A program made the translations under genes and the position numbers. A DNA stretch of 64,000 bases from an uncultured Collinsella sp. (GTDB lineage Bacteria > Actinomycetota > Coriobacteriia > Coriobacteriales > Coriobacteriaceae), in assembly GCA_958370785.1 (NCBI GenBank), contig CATXKN010000001.1:62001-126000 (forward strand), in the 5' to 3' direction. Under the pieces are notes generated by a model that did not search any database, was not told the DNA's origin, and saw nothing but the letters and a program-made list of their open reading frames with translations. Below are positions 24,845 to 33,617 of the stretch, piece by piece (position 1 is the stretch's first letter; each line of letters begins with the position of its first letter).

Positions 24845-25669
24845 CTAGTCGAGTACGACAAGCTCGTCGGGGCCGTAATCCACACCCATAAACGTAAGGC
24901 CGCAGGCAGGCGCCGTGGGACCCGCGGCGGTACGGTCGCAGGCATCAATGACCTCGCGCATCCACTCGGGATCGCGACGATGCATGCCAATCTCCACGAG
25001 CGTTCCTACAATGGTACGCACCATCGAGTGCAAAAACGCATTGCCCTCGATGGTGAAGGTCAGGATATCCTCGCCAAAAGCGACCTCGTGGCCAAACTCG
25101 GCACGCATCACGCAGCGATGCGTGGGCTTGCCCACGGCAGATGCCACCTTGCAAAAGCTCTTAAAGTCCTGCTCGCCCAAAAGCGCAGGGCAGGCGGCCG
25201 CCATCGCATCGACGTCGAGGGGATAGCGATGCCACCACACAGCGCCGCGCGAGAGCACGGGGCGCGCATCGCGATCGGCAATACGGTACGTATACGTACG
25301 GGACCGCGCATCAAAGCGCGCAGAAAAGCCTTTACGGGCCCTGTAGACCTCGTTTATGGCGATATCTTTGGGCAACAGGGCATCCATAGCCCTCAGCCAC
25401 CTACGGCGCGTCAGAGCAAGCTCAGCGTCCGTTACGGGCACGCTAATGTACTGAGCCACCGCATGCACGCCGGCATCGGTACGCCCCGCACACGTCAGAT
25501 CGATCGGGCGGCGCAGCAGCGTCTCGATAGCGCGGCGCAACTCGCCCGCAACGGTCGTCTGACCCGGCTGCTCTGCAAATCCGCTATAGGACGAGCCATC
25601 ATAGGCAACACGGAATACGAGCGTGGCATCGAGCTCTGGAATCGAATTGAAATCAGACGGCGCGGTCAT
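24845..25669 (-). CDS. truA: tRNA pseudouridine synthase A
   Basis: A 274-aa enzyme making pseudouridine at positions 38-40 of tRNA anticodon arms. The catalytic aspartate lies in CAGRTDAGVHAVAQ, and the N-terminal FRVAYDGSSYSGFAEQPGQTTV and VRTIVGTLVEIG segments are typical. GGGAG precedes the ATG at 25669, decided over one five codons upstream. It follows rplQ across a terminator, a common position at the end of the ribosomal cluster. Confidence 0.94.
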   Translation of the reverse strand: MTAPSDFNSIPELDATLVFRVAYDGSSYSGFAEQPGQTTVAGELRRAIETLLRRPIDLTCAGRTDAGVHAVAQYISVPVTDAELALTRRRWLRAMDALLPKDIAINEVYRARKGFSARFDARSRTYTYRIADRDARPVLSRGAVWWHRYPLDVDAMAAACPALLGEQDFKSFCKVASAVGKPTHRCVMRAEFGHEVAFGEDILTFTIEGNAFLHSMVRTIVGTLVEIGMHRRDPEWMREVIDACDRTAAGPTAPACGLTFMGVDYGPDELVVLD

Positions 25670-25704
25670 GGACGCTCCCAACAAACAATCAACGGTATTG
25701 CGAC

Positions 25705-25737
25705 AAAAAAAAGAGGGGTACGCGAACGTACCCCTCG
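25705..25737 (-). terminator. Terminator of the rpoA-rplQ operon
   Basis: On the minus strand GAGGGGTACG-TTCG-CGTACCCCTC is followed by eight T. It closes the long ribosomal block 26 bp after rplQ, just ahead of truA. Confidence 0.92.
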
Positions 25738-25762
25738 AATATAGCCTATGCAGACGGATTGT

Positions 25763-26230
25763 CTACTCAGCGGTCTCCTCAGCAGGAGCCTCCTCGACGG
25801 CCTCGACCTTCTTGGGAGCAGCGGCCTTCTTGGGGGCCGGAGCAGCCTTCTTGGCCTTAGGCGTGCAAGGCTCGGTGACGAGCTCCATGATAACGATGGG
25901 AGCGTTGTCGCCCTTGCGGTTACCGAGCTTCATGATGCGGGTGTAACCGCCGTTGCGGTCCTGCCACATGCCCTGAGCAGCCTTGTCGAAGATCTCGGCA
26001 ACGAGCTGCTTATCGCCGAGCTTGGCGATGGCCAGACGACGAGAGTGCAGGTCGCCCTTCTTGGCCCAGGTGATGATCGGATCGACGACCGAACGCAGCG
26101 CCTTAGCGCGGGTCTCGGTGGTCTTGATGCGGTCGTTCTCGAAGAGGGCCTTGGCCAGGCTCTTCTTCATGGCCTTGGTGTGGCTCGCATCGGTGCCGAG
26201 CTTCAGGCCCTTCTTAACGTTGTGACGCAT
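25763..26230 (-). CDS. rplQ: Ribosomal protein L17 with C-terminal Ala/Lys/Glu tail
   Basis: Residues 1-118 are a normal L17 (MRHNVKKGLKLGTDASHTKAMKKSLAKALFEN at the start). The last ~37 residues (PKAKKAAPAPKKAAAPKKVE then EEAPAEETAE) are a low-complexity basic-then-acidic tail not present in typical 116-125-aa L17. L17 sits at the peptide exit side of the 50S subunit. It is the final gene of the alpha operon. L31 in this genome has a similar kind of tail. Confidence 0.96.
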   Translation of the reverse strand: MRHNVKKGLKLGTDASHTKAMKKSLAKALFENDRIKTTETRAKALRSVVDPIITWAKKGDLHSRRLAIAKLGDKQLVAEIFDKAAQGMWQDRNGGYTRIMKLGNRKGDNAPIVIMELVTEPCTPKAKKAAPAPKKAAAPKKVEAVEEAPAEETAE

Positions 26231-26260
26231 GGTCTAGTTTCTCCTCAAATATGCGAAGCA

Positions 26261-27202
26261 TTAAGCCTTCAGGCTAAGGCCCATGGACTCAAGCTTGTCC
26301 TTCACTTCCTCGATCGACTTAACACCGAAGTTACGGATGTTAAGCAGATCGTTCTCCGAGAACTCAACGAGCTGACGGACCGAGTGAATGCTGGCGCGCT
26401 TAAGGCAGTTGTAGGAACGGACGGAAAGGTCCAGATCCTCGATCTGCTTGTCCAGCTCGGCGTTGTCGTTGGTGACCTCGGGAGCGAAGATCGAAGCCTC
26501 CTCCTCGACCTCGGGGGTCTCGGCAAGGTTCATAAAGGCAGCCATATGCTGGTTGATGATATTGGCAGCCTGGACCACGGCGTCGCGCGGAGCGATGGAG
26601 CCGTTGGTCTCGATCTCGAGGACAAGGCGGTCGTAGTCGGTGTGCTGACCGACACGGCAAGCCTCAACGAGCTTGGCGCAACGGGACACCGGCGAGTACA
26701 GCGAGTCGACGTGGATCACACCGATGGGATCGTTGTCGCGCTTGTTAGCCTCGCCAGAGACATAGCCGCGGCCATAGCCGATGCGCATGCTCATGGTGAG
26801 ATGGCCACCCTCGGTGAGCGTAGCGATGTGCTGCTCGGGGTTGACCAGCTCAAACTCGGACGGAATAAAGAAGTCCGCACCGGTGACCTCGCAGGGGCCG
26901 TCAACCGAAATGGTGGCGGTCGCCTCGTCGGTCGTGCCGAGAGCCCTGAAGACAAGACCCTTGACATTCAGGACGATGTCGGTAACATCCTCGACCATGT
27001 TAGGGATGGTCATGAACTCGTGCTGCGCGCCATCGATCTGAATAGCCTCGACGGCGGCACCCTCGAGCGAGGACAGAAGAACGCGACGAAGGGAGTTACC
27101 CAGCGTATCGCCGTAGCCACGCTCGAGCGGCTCAACGGAGACACGAGCAGACGTCTCGTTAATCTCTTCGACCTGAACCTGAGGCCTAATGAATTCTGAC
27201 AT
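26261..27202 (-). CDS. rpoA: RNA polymerase alpha subunit
   Basis: The 313-aa alpha subunit has the N-terminal assembly domain (FVVEPLERGYG-type segment VSVEPLERGYGDTLGNSLRRVLLSSL) and the C-terminal DNA-binding domain (LDLSVRSYNCLKRASIHSVRQL, NFGVKSIEEVKDKL). It nucleates polymerase assembly and contacts promoter UP elements and activators. It lies between rpsD and rplQ in the classical alpha operon order. Confidence 0.98.
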   Translation of the reverse strand: MSEFIRPQVQVEEINETSARVSVEPLERGYGDTLGNSLRRVLLSSLEGAAVEAIQIDGAQHEFMTIPNMVEDVTDIVLNVKGLVFRALGTTDEATATISVDGPCEVTGADFFIPSEFELVNPEQHIATLTEGGHLTMSMRIGYGRGYVSGEANKRDNDPIGVIHVDSLYSPVSRCAKLVEACRVGQHTDYDRLVLEIETNGSIAPRDAVVQAANIINQHMAAFMNLAETPEVEEEASIFAPEVTNDNAELDKQIEDLDLSVRSYNCLKRASIHSVRQLVEFSENDLLNIRNFGVKSIEEVKDKLESMGLSLKA

Positions 27203-27234
27203 GTATTACCTCCAGCCTCAGCAGCCCGGATGGA

Positions 27235-27831
27235 CTACTTAGAGTAGAGCTCGACGATGAGCTGCTCGTTGATATCACCGCTGATCTGCTCACGCGTCGG
27301 CAGAGCGAGCACGTTACCAGACAGCTTCTCGATATCGACCTCGAGCCAGCCAGGGACCTCGAAACGCTCGGAGGAAATCAGGGCCTCCTTGATGGGGAGG
27401 AGGTCACGGAACTTCTCGCCGACAGCGACGACGTCGCCGGCCTTGACGCGGTAGGACGGGATGTCCACGCGCTTACCGTTCACGGTGAAGTGGCCGTGAC
27501 GGACGGACTGACGAGCCTCTTTGCGGGTGCGGGCGAAGCCAAGACGGAAGACGACGTTGTCGAGGCGAGACTCAAGGATGATCATGAGGTTCTCACCGGT
27601 GACGCCGTTCATCTTACGGGCCTTGTTGAAGTAGCCGTGGAACTGCTTCTCCAGAACGCCATAGATGAACTTGACCTTCTGCTTCTCGCGCAGCTGCATG
27701 CCGTACTCAGATTCCTTGCGACGGCGCTTGGGCTGACGGATAGATTCCTTCTTGCTGCTGTAACCGAGCTCAGCGGGATCGATCCCGAGCTGACGGCAGC
27801 GCTTAAGAACAGGAGTCCTGTCGATTGCCAT
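27235..27831 (-). CDS. rpsD: Ribosomal protein S4
   Basis: The 198-aa primary 16S-binding protein has an S4 domain (RLDNVVFRLGFARTRKEARQ, VRHGHFTVNGKRVDIPS). It starts MAIDRTPVLKRCRQLGIDPAELGYSSKK and lacks the zinc-binding cysteine set seen in some S4 proteins. In many bacteria S4 autoregulates the alpha operon. It sits in canonical order between rpsK and rpoA. Confidence 0.98.
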   Translation of the reverse strand: MAIDRTPVLKRCRQLGIDPAELGYSSKKESIRQPKRRRKESEYGMQLREKQKVKFIYGVLEKQFHGYFNKARKMNGVTGENLMIILESRLDNVVFRLGFARTRKEARQSVRHGHFTVNGKRVDIPSYRVKAGDVVAVGEKFRDLLPIKEALISSERFEVPGWLEVDIEKLSGNVLALPTREQISGDINEQLIVELYSK

Positions 27832-27850
27832 ATTGATACGATCCTTTCAG

Positions 27851-28255
27851 TTACACGCGGCGACGCTTCTTGGGGCGGCAGCCGTTGTGCGGGATGGGGG
27901 TCTTGTCCTGGATGCTCGAGACCTCGAGGCCAGCAGCCTGGAGGGAGCGGATGGCGGTCTCACGACCGGAGCCGGGGCCCTTGACGAAGACGGAAACCTT
28001 CTTCATACCGTGCTCCATGGCCTGCTTGGCAGCAGCCTCGGCAGCCATCTGGGCAGCGAACGGCGTGGACTTACGGGAGCCCTTGAAGCCCACCTGGCCA
28101 GCCGACTTCCAGGAAATGACGTTGCCCTGGGGATCGGTGATCGAAACGATCGTGTTGTTGAACGTAGAACGAATGTGAGCCTGGCCCACGGAAATGTTCT
28201 TACGGTCCGCGCGCTTCAGACGGGCAGCGCGAACGTTCTTCTTAGCAGTAGCCAT
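27851..28255 (-). CDS. rpsK: Ribosomal protein S11
   Basis: A 134-aa S11 located at the 30S platform near the E site. It contains NNTIVSITDPQGNVISWKSAG and ends in the conserved basic PHNGCRPKKRRRV. Canonical position between rpsM and rpsD, 14 bp after rpsM. Confidence 0.98.
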   Translation of the reverse strand: MATAKKNVRAARLKRADRKNISVGQAHIRSTFNNTIVSITDPQGNVISWKSAGQVGFKGSRKSTPFAAQMAAEAAAKQAMEHGMKKVSVFVKGPGSGRETAIRSLQAAGLEVSSIQDKTPIPHNGCRPKKRRRV

Positions 28256-28269
28256 CTATCTAGCGCTCC

Positions 28270-28644
28270 TTATTTCTTCTTCTTAGCACCGATCTGACGC
28301 TTCGGGCCCTTGCGGGTACGAGCGTTAGTGTGGGTGCGCTGGCCGCGGACCGGGAGGCCCTTGCGGTGACGAAGGCCGCGGTTGCAGCCGATGTCCATAA
28401 GGCGCTTGACGTTCTGGTTGCGCTCACGGCGGAGGTCGCCCTCAACCATGATCTGGTTCTTGTCGATATAATCGCGGATGGCGTTAACCTCATCCTCGGT
28501 GAGGTCCTTAACGCGCGTATCCACGTTAACGTTGCACTCGACGCAAATCTTCGTCGCAGTGGTGCGGCCGATGCCGTAAATGTAGGTCAGACCGATCTCA
28601 ACGCGCTTCTCACGCGGGAGGTCGACACCATTAATACGGGCCAA
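28270..28644 (-). CDS. rpsM: Ribosomal protein S13
   Basis: A 124-aa S13 at the 30S head (ARINGVDLPREKRVEIGLTY, GLRHRKGLPVRGQRTHTNAR). The start is a TTG preceded by GAGGAG six bases upstream; no ATG fits the conserved N-terminus. It follows rpmJ by 14 bp in the alpha operon. Confidence 0.97.
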   Translation of the reverse strand: MARINGVDLPREKRVEIGLTYIYGIGRTTATKICVECNVNVDTRVKDLTEDEVNAIRDYIDKNQIMVEGDLRRERNQNVKRLMDIGCNRGLRHRKGLPVRGQRTHTNARTRKGPKRQIGAKKKK

Positions 28645-28658
28645 CGTAGTCTCCTCTC

Positions 28659-28772
28659 TTAACCCTGACGCTGCTTATGACGGGGGTTCTCGCAAATGAC
28701 GAGGACCTTGCCATGGCGCCTAATGATTTTGCACTTATCGCACATCTTCTTGACCGAAGGACGTACCTTCAT
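28659..28772 (-). CDS. rpmJ: Ribosomal protein L36
   Basis: A 37-codon gene: MKVRPSVKKMCDKCKIIRRH followed by GKVLVICENPRHKQRQG. Cys11, Cys14 and Cys27 with His32 form the zinc site of the zinc-type L36. GGAAGAACG precedes the ATG. It sits between infA and rpsM in the standard order. Confidence 0.97.
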   Translation of the reverse strand: MKVRPSVKKMCDKCKIIRRHGKVLVICENPRHKQRQG

Positions 28773-28922
28773 CGTTCTTCCTTTCGGTAGCGCTCAAACT
28801 ACTTCCCTACTATCTACTCGCCCAGCCGCAGGCGTTTAAAACTATGGCTGGTCTTCACACACAATCCGACCGTAGGTTGAGCTAAGCCTGCAGTCGGAAA
28901 AGGAGTGCGTGTATGCGTGCCG

Positions 28923-29141
28923 CTATTTATAGCGATAGGTGATGCGGCCGCGGGTCAGGTCGTACGGGGAAAGCTCCACGACAACCCTGTCACCGGGGAG
29001 AATACGGATGTAATTCATTCGGATCTTGCCAGAAATGTTGCACAGAACCGAATGACCGTTCTCGAGCTCGACCTTAAACATGGCGTTGGGCAGCGGTTCC
29101 TTTACCGTACCCTCGAGCTCAATTGCGTCTTCCTTCTTCAC
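28923..29141 (-). CDS. infA: Translation initiation factor IF-1
   Basis: A 72-aa OB-fold protein (DAIELEGTVKEPLPNAMFKVEL, GKIRMNYIRILPGDRVVVEL, SPYDLTRGRITYRYK) that blocks the A site during initiation. The GTG at 29141 gives MKKEDAIELEG, matching the usual IF-1 length. A TTG two codons upstream is an alternative start, and no ATG is in frame. The 150 bp between infA and rpmJ contain an imperfect hairpin but no gene. Confidence 0.96.
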   Translation of the reverse strand: MKKEDAIELEGTVKEPLPNAMFKVELENGHSVLCNISGKIRMNYIRILPGDRVVVELSPYDLTRGRITYRYK

Positions 29142-29180
29142 AAGCAATCATCTTTCTCTAGAAAACGACAGCGATTGAGT

Positions 29181-29209
29181 ATTCTACAATACGCGTGCAC
29201 GTATCGTAA
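29181..29209 (-). promoter_or_regulatory. Candidate promoter for infA-rpmJ-rpsM
   Basis: Minus-strand TTACGA and TAGAAT are separated by 17 bp. Predicted transcription would begin about 30 bp upstream of infA. It lies in the 145-bp gap after map, suggesting that infA and the alpha operon can be transcribed separately from the spc block. Confidence 0.5.
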
Positions 29210-29286
29210 TATCTTCGTAATGGCTCCACAACTAAGTGAAACTTGTTACTTTGAAATGTAAATGCCGACGAATTTGAACGCGGCCT

Positions 29287-30075
29287 CTACATCTCGCCAC
29301 CTTGCAAGGAGCACCAAGCGCCTTGTGCGTCGGTGGTGAGGATCACCGGGCCGTCATCGGTGATGGCGACGGTGTTCTCGTAGTGCGCGGCGGGCAGGTG
29401 ATCGTTGGTCGTGACGATCCAACCATCGGAGCCCGTGCTCACATGATTGAATCCCATCGTGACCATCGGCTCGATGGCAATGACCATACCGGCCTGGAGA
29501 CGAACGCCCCTCCCCTTTTTTCCGTAATTCGGAACATTGGGGTCCTCGTGCATCACATGGCCAATGCCGTGCCCCACATAATCGCGAAGCACGCCATAGC
29601 CGTGAGACTCGGCGAGGGACTGGACGGCATAACCAATGTCCCCAATATGGTTACCGGGAACAGCCTGCTCGATTGCAGCCTTAAGGCAATCGAGCGTAAC
29701 CTCGCACAGGGCCTTGGCCTCGGGCGTGGGGGTACCGACGAAAAACGTCCAAGCGTTATCGCCGACCCAACCGTCGACAACGGCACCCGTATCGATGGAG
29801 ATGATATCGCCATCGCGCAGGATCATGTCGGGATTGGGAATACCGTGCACCACGGCATCGTTAATCGATGCGCAAATGGTACCGGGGAACCCGCCGTAGC
29901 CCTTAAAGGCCGGGGTGCCACCATGCATGCGGATAATCTGCTCCGCAAGCTGATCAAGCTCAAAGGTCGAAACACCAGGGCGAACCATGGCTCCAACGTG
30001 GCGGAGCGCCATCTTAGATAGCGCTCCTGCCTTCTTCATCTGCTCGATTTGCGTTGCAGACTTAATCTTGATCAT
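29287..30075 (-). CDS. map: Methionine aminopeptidase, type I
   Basis: The 262-aa enzyme removes N-terminal methionine from new proteins. Metal ligands are visible in SIDTGAVVDGWVGDNAWT, GHGIGHVMHEDPNVPN and VIAIEPM. Its ATG overlaps the adk stop (ATGA), so adk and map are coupled. It is the usual adk-map-infA arrangement. Confidence 0.97.
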   Translation of the reverse strand: MIKIKSATQIEQMKKAGALSKMALRHVGAMVRPGVSTFELDQLAEQIIRMHGGTPAFKGYGGFPGTICASINDAVVHGIPNPDMILRDGDIISIDTGAVVDGWVGDNAWTFFVGTPTPEAKALCEVTLDCLKAAIEQAVPGNHIGDIGYAVQSLAESHGYGVLRDYVGHGIGHVMHEDPNVPNYGKKGRGVRLQAGMVIAIEPMVTMGFNHVSTGSDGWIVTTNDHLPAAHYENTVAITDDGPVILTTDAQGAWCSLQGGEM

Positions 30076-30698
30076 AGACCGAGAGCCTCTTTGACATCCC
30101 CGTACACGGTCTCGCGAGCCTGGTCACCGTTGACCGACTTGAGCAGACCCTGGCCACGATAGTAGTCGACGAGCGGGCTCGTGGACTTCTCGTAGACGTC
30201 GAGACGGTTCTTGATGGTCTCGGGCTTGTCGTCGTCGCGCTGATACATCTCGCCACCGCACTTGGGGCAGGTAGCATCGGCAACGGTGCCGGTGTAACCG
30301 CACGCGCGGCAGGTGCGACGCGAAGACAGACGGTCGATAATGACCTCGGGGGCCACGTCGACCAGAAGGGCGCAGTCGATCTCACGACCCATGGCGGAGA
30401 GCTCGGAATCGAGCGTCACAGCCTGGGCAGTGTTGCGCGGAAAACCGTCGAGGATGAAGCCCTGCTGGGCGTCATCGGCGGCAAGGCGCTCCTTGACAAG
30501 GTCGATTACGAGCTGGTCGGGAACGAGCTCGCCGGCGTCCATGTACTTCTTAGCCTGAATACCAAGCTCGGTGCCACCCTTGACGGCAGCACGCAGCAGA
30601 TCGCCCGTGGAAATGTGAGCGACGCCGAACTCGGCGACGAGCTCCTGTGCGACGGTGCCCTTACCGGCACCCGGAGCTCCGAGCAATACGAGGTTCAT
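30072..30698 (-). CDS. adk: Adenylate kinase
   Basis: The 208-aa kinase interconverts ATP+AMP and 2 ADP. It has P-loop GAPGAGKGT at residues 7-15 and a zinc-type LID with CxxC pairs (RTCRACGYTGTV, ATCPKCGGEMYQRDDDKPET). The ATG at 30698 with AGGAGG seven bases upstream is preferred over an in-frame TTG two codons earlier. It follows secY by 18 bp and overlaps map. Confidence 0.97.
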   Translation of the reverse strand: MNLVLLGAPGAGKGTVAQELVAEFGVAHISTGDLLRAAVKGGTELGIQAKKYMDAGELVPDQLVIDLVKERLAADDAQQGFILDGFPRNTAQAVTLDSELSAMGREIDCALLVDVAPEVIIDRLSSRRTCRACGYTGTVADATCPKCGGEMYQRDDDKPETIKNRLDVYEKSTSPLVDYYRGQGLLKSVNGDQARETVYGDVKEALGL

Positions 30699-30716
30699 GA
30701 GCAATCCTCCTCTAGC

Positions 30717-32003
30717 CTATTTAAAGAATCCATCATAATCATACATCTTGATCTGGCCTTCGAGCTTGTCGACCGTGTCGAGCACGACGCCGACCATGAT
30801 GAGGATGGACGTGCCGCCAAATGCCTGGATCAGCTGGTTACCCGTGAAGGAGAAGATGATCGAAGGCACGATGGCGATGAGCGCCAAAAAGACAGCGCTG
30901 GGAAGCGTGATCTTGTTGAGCGCGTTCTTGATGTAGGCCGCGGTAGCCCTACCCGGACGGACGCCCGGAATAAAGCCGCCCTGCTTCTTAAGGTTGTCGG
31001 CTGTGTCATCGGGGTTGAACACCATAGAGGTGTAGAAGTACGCGAAGAACACGATGAGGACAACGTTAAGCACCCAGTTGAGCCAACCGGTCGAAAGCGC
31101 AGAGGCAACTGCCTGGATCCAGCCGATGCCGGGGAAGAACACGGCAATCTGAGCGGGGAAGTACAGCAGCGCCGAAGCGAAGATGATCGGCACGACGCCC
31201 GCGGTGTTGACCTTGATGGGCAGGTAGGTGGTCTGGCCACCCATCATGCGACGGCCCACGACGCGCTTGGCGTAGGAGACCGGGATGCGGCGCTGGCCGC
31301 GCTCAAGGAAAACAATCAGCGGGATGACCAGCAAGATGATGGCGCAGATGATCACCATGGTGATGATGCCACCGGCGTTACCCTCGGTACTGGAGAAGAT
31401 CGCCTGCGGAAGACCGGCCATGATGTTCGCGAAAATGATCAGCGACATGCCATTGCCGATACCGCGCTGGGTGATGAGCTCACCAATCCACATGATCAGC
31501 ATGGCGCCCGCGGTGAGCGTACCGACGATCATGAGGTCAAAGATGATCTCGGGAGCACCGGCACCGTTGAAGCTAATGCCGAAGCTCTTAAAGAGGAAGA
31601 GGTAACCCACGGAGTTGAGGATAGCCAGAGCCAAGGTGAGGTAACGCGAATACTGCGTAATCTTGGTCTGACCGACCTCGCCCTCGCGGGCAAGCTCATG
31701 CAGGGAAGGCACGACGGCCTGGAGCATCTGGAGGATAATCGAGCTCGTGATGTACGGCATGATGCCCAAAGAGAACACCGAGACATAGCTCAACGCGCCA
31801 CCAGAGAAAAGATTCAGGAGGGCCATAGCACCTGCGGCGACCGAGTTGCTCCCGGTCGAGAAAAGGCCCAGCATCCCCTGGAAGGGAATGCCGGGCACAG
31901 GAACGTGCGCACCAATGCGGTACACGACGAGCATAGCTATGGTAAAAAGAATCTTTTCGCGCAGTTCTTTGATGCGGAAAGCATTCTTAAGACCATTTAG
32001 CAC
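30717..32003 (-). CDS. secY: Protein translocase subunit SecY
   Basis: The 428-aa channel protein has ten hydrophobic segments and conserved stretches such as YRIGAHVPVPGIPF, GIMPYITSSIILQML, ITQRGIGNGMSLIIFANI and FLERGQRRIPVSYAKR. The start is a GTG that overlaps rplO by 7 nt. It works with SecA from 7.4-10.2 kb. Confidence 0.97.
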   Translation of the reverse strand: MLNGLKNAFRIKELREKILFTIAMLVVYRIGAHVPVPGIPFQGMLGLFSTGSNSVAAGAMALLNLFSGGALSYVSVFSLGIMPYITSSIILQMLQAVVPSLHELAREGEVGQTKITQYSRYLTLALAILNSVGYLFLFKSFGISFNGAGAPEIIFDLMIVGTLTAGAMLIMWIGELITQRGIGNGMSLIIFANIMAGLPQAIFSSTEGNAGGIITMVIICAIILLVIPLIVFLERGQRRIPVSYAKRVVGRRMMGGQTTYLPIKVNTAGVVPIIFASALLYFPAQIAVFFPGIGWIQAVASALSTGWLNWVLNVVLIVFFAYFYTSMVFNPDDTADNLKKQGGFIPGVRPGRATAAYIKNALNKITLPSAVFLALIAIVPSIIFSFTGNQLIQAFGGTSILIMVGVVLDTVDKLEGQIKMYDYDGFFK

Positions 32004-32446
32004 GGCAGCTCGACCTTTCCGCCGGCGGCCTCGATCTTGGCCTGCGCAGAAGCGCTGACCTTGTCGACCTTGACCGTGAACTTCTTGGTGAGCTCACCAT
32101 TGCCGAGCACCTTGACGGGCTCGAACTCGCTCTTGGTGATGCGAGCGGCCTTAAGAGCGGCACCGTCGATCACAGCGCCGTCCTCGAACTTACGCTCGAG
32201 ACGCTCAACGTTGACGGCGGTGTACTCGATACGACGGGGGTTGCGGAAGCCCGGAAGCTTGGGCAGGCGCATAGCCAGCGGAGTCTGGCCACCCTCGAAG
32301 CCGGCACCCTTGGTGCCACCAGAGCGAGAGCCCTGGCCCTTCTGGCCGCGGCCAGAAGTGGTGCCGTGACCCGAAGAATTGCCACGGCCAACGCGCTTGC
32401 GGTTCTTGGTGGAACCGGGCGCGGGAGTAAGATCGTGAAGCTGCAT
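31997..32446 (-). CDS. rplO: Ribosomal protein L15
   Basis: The 149-aa L15 begins MQLHDLTPAPGSTKNRKRVG, followed by the Gly-rich GTTSGRGQKGQGSRSGG segment typical of the family. It overlaps secY by 7 nt and follows rpmD by 3 bp. Confidence 0.97.
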   Translation of the reverse strand: MQLHDLTPAPGSTKNRKRVGRGNSSGHGTTSGRGQKGQGSRSGGTKGAGFEGGQTPLAMRLPKLPGFRNPRRIEYTAVNVERLERKFEDGAVIDGAALKAARITKSEFEPVKVLGNGELTKKFTVKVDKVSASAQAKIEAAGGKVELPC

Positions 32447-32449
32447 TTG

Positions 32450-32632
32450 CTACTCCTCTACAATCTCGACAAGGTGCTTAACCTTGAAGATCATGCCGCG
32501 GACGGACTCGTTGTCAGCAATCTCGCGAACCTCGCGGATCCTGTGGAGACCGAGGGCACGGACAGTACGGACCTGGTCCTGCTTGCAACCGTTGGTGCTG
32601 CGGACCTGCTTGATCTTGATGGTGTCAGCCAT
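32450..32632 (-). CDS. rpmD: Ribosomal protein L30
   Basis: The 60-aa L30 (IKIKQVRSTNGCKQDQVRTV, then RALGLHRIREVREIADNESV) has the usual length. It is packed 2 bp after rpsE and 3 bp before rplO. Confidence 0.97.
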   Translation of the reverse strand: MADTIKIKQVRSTNGCKQDQVRTVRALGLHRIREVREIADNESVRGMIFKVKHLVEIVEE

Positions 32633-32634
32633 GC

Positions 32635-33159
32635 TTAGTTCTCCTTACCGACGAACATCTCGGAGACCGTCAGGCCACGGCGAGCCGCGACGTCCTCAGG
32701 GCTGGAGAGCTCCTTGAGGCCCTCGACGGCAGCCTTGATGATGTTAAGGCCGTTGTCGGTACCGAGGGACTTGGACAGGACGTTCTTGATGCCAGCAAGC
32801 TCGAAGAGGGGGCGCACAGCGCCGCCGGCGATAACGCCGGTACCCTCGACAGCGGGCTTGATGATGATGCGGCCGGCACCAAAGTGACCGAGAACCTCGT
32901 GCGGAATGGTGCCCTGATCGGTCACCGGCACGTGGAACATGTTCTTCTTGGCATCGAGAGACGCCTTGGAGATGGCCAGGGGCACCTCAGCGGACTTGCC
33001 CATGCCAACGCCGACGTTGCCCTTGCCGTCGCCAACGACGACGAGAGCGACGAGGCTCATGCGACGACCACCCTTGACGGTCTTCGACACGCGGTTGATG
33101 TAAACGACGCGCTCCTCGAACTCGGAGGCCTCGCGCTGCTGCTTCTGATTACGAGCCAT
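32635..33159 (-). CDS. rpsE: Ribosomal protein S5
   Basis: The 174-aa S5 has the double-stranded RNA-binding-like N domain (EERVVYINRVSKTVKGGRRM) and the C domain (GTGVIAGGAVRPLFELAGI). It helps decoding fidelity at the 30S body. Canonical position between rplR and rpmD. Confidence 0.97.
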   Translation of the reverse strand: MARNQKQQREASEFEERVVYINRVSKTVKGGRRMSLVALVVVGDGKGNVGVGMGKSAEVPLAISKASLDAKKNMFHVPVTDQGTIPHEVLGHFGAGRIIIKPAVEGTGVIAGGAVRPLFELAGIKNVLSKSLGTDNGLNIIKAAVEGLKELSSPEDVAARRGLTVSEMFVGKEN

Positions 33160-33173
33160 GTGCTACATACCTC

Positions 33174-33542
33174 CTAGAACTCGAGACCGGCGGCACGAGC
33201 ACCGTCGGCGAGGGCCTTGACGCGGCCATGGTAGATACGGCCACCACGATCGAAGGCGACCTTGGTGATGCCGGCCTCGATGGCGCGCTTGCCAACGAGC
33301 TGACCGACCTTCTCCGCAGCCTCCTTGTTCGAGGTGTGGGTGCCCTTGAACTCGGCCTCGAGGGTCGAGGCGGAGACGAGCGTCAGGCTGGAGCCCTTGC
33401 TGTCGTCGATGATCTGGGCATAGATGTTGGCGTTAGTACGGGTCACGCGCAGACGCGGACGCTCGGCGGTACCCGAGACCTTGCCGCGAACACGACGCTG
33501 ACGACGCTTGAGGCCTTCCAGCTTCGCCTTATGCTTGTTCAT
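33174..33542 (-). CDS. rplR: Ribosomal protein L18
   Basis: The 122-aa L18, a 5S rRNA-binding protein, contains RLRVTRTNANIYAQIIDDSK and KVAFDRGGRIYHGRVKALAD. It follows rplF by 75 bp and precedes rpsE by 14 bp. Confidence 0.97.
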   Translation of the reverse strand: MNKHKAKLEGLKRRQRRVRGKVSGTAERPRLRVTRTNANIYAQIIDDSKGSSLTLVSASTLEAEFKGTHTSNKEAAEKVGQLVGKRAIEAGITKVAFDRGGRIYHGRVKALADGARAAGLEF

Positions 33543-33617
33543 ACGTAAACTCCTAAAAAGGTTGATCTTGCCAGCACCTGACGGGGTGCTGGTCTTATGC
33601 GAGTGAGTCGGTTACGA

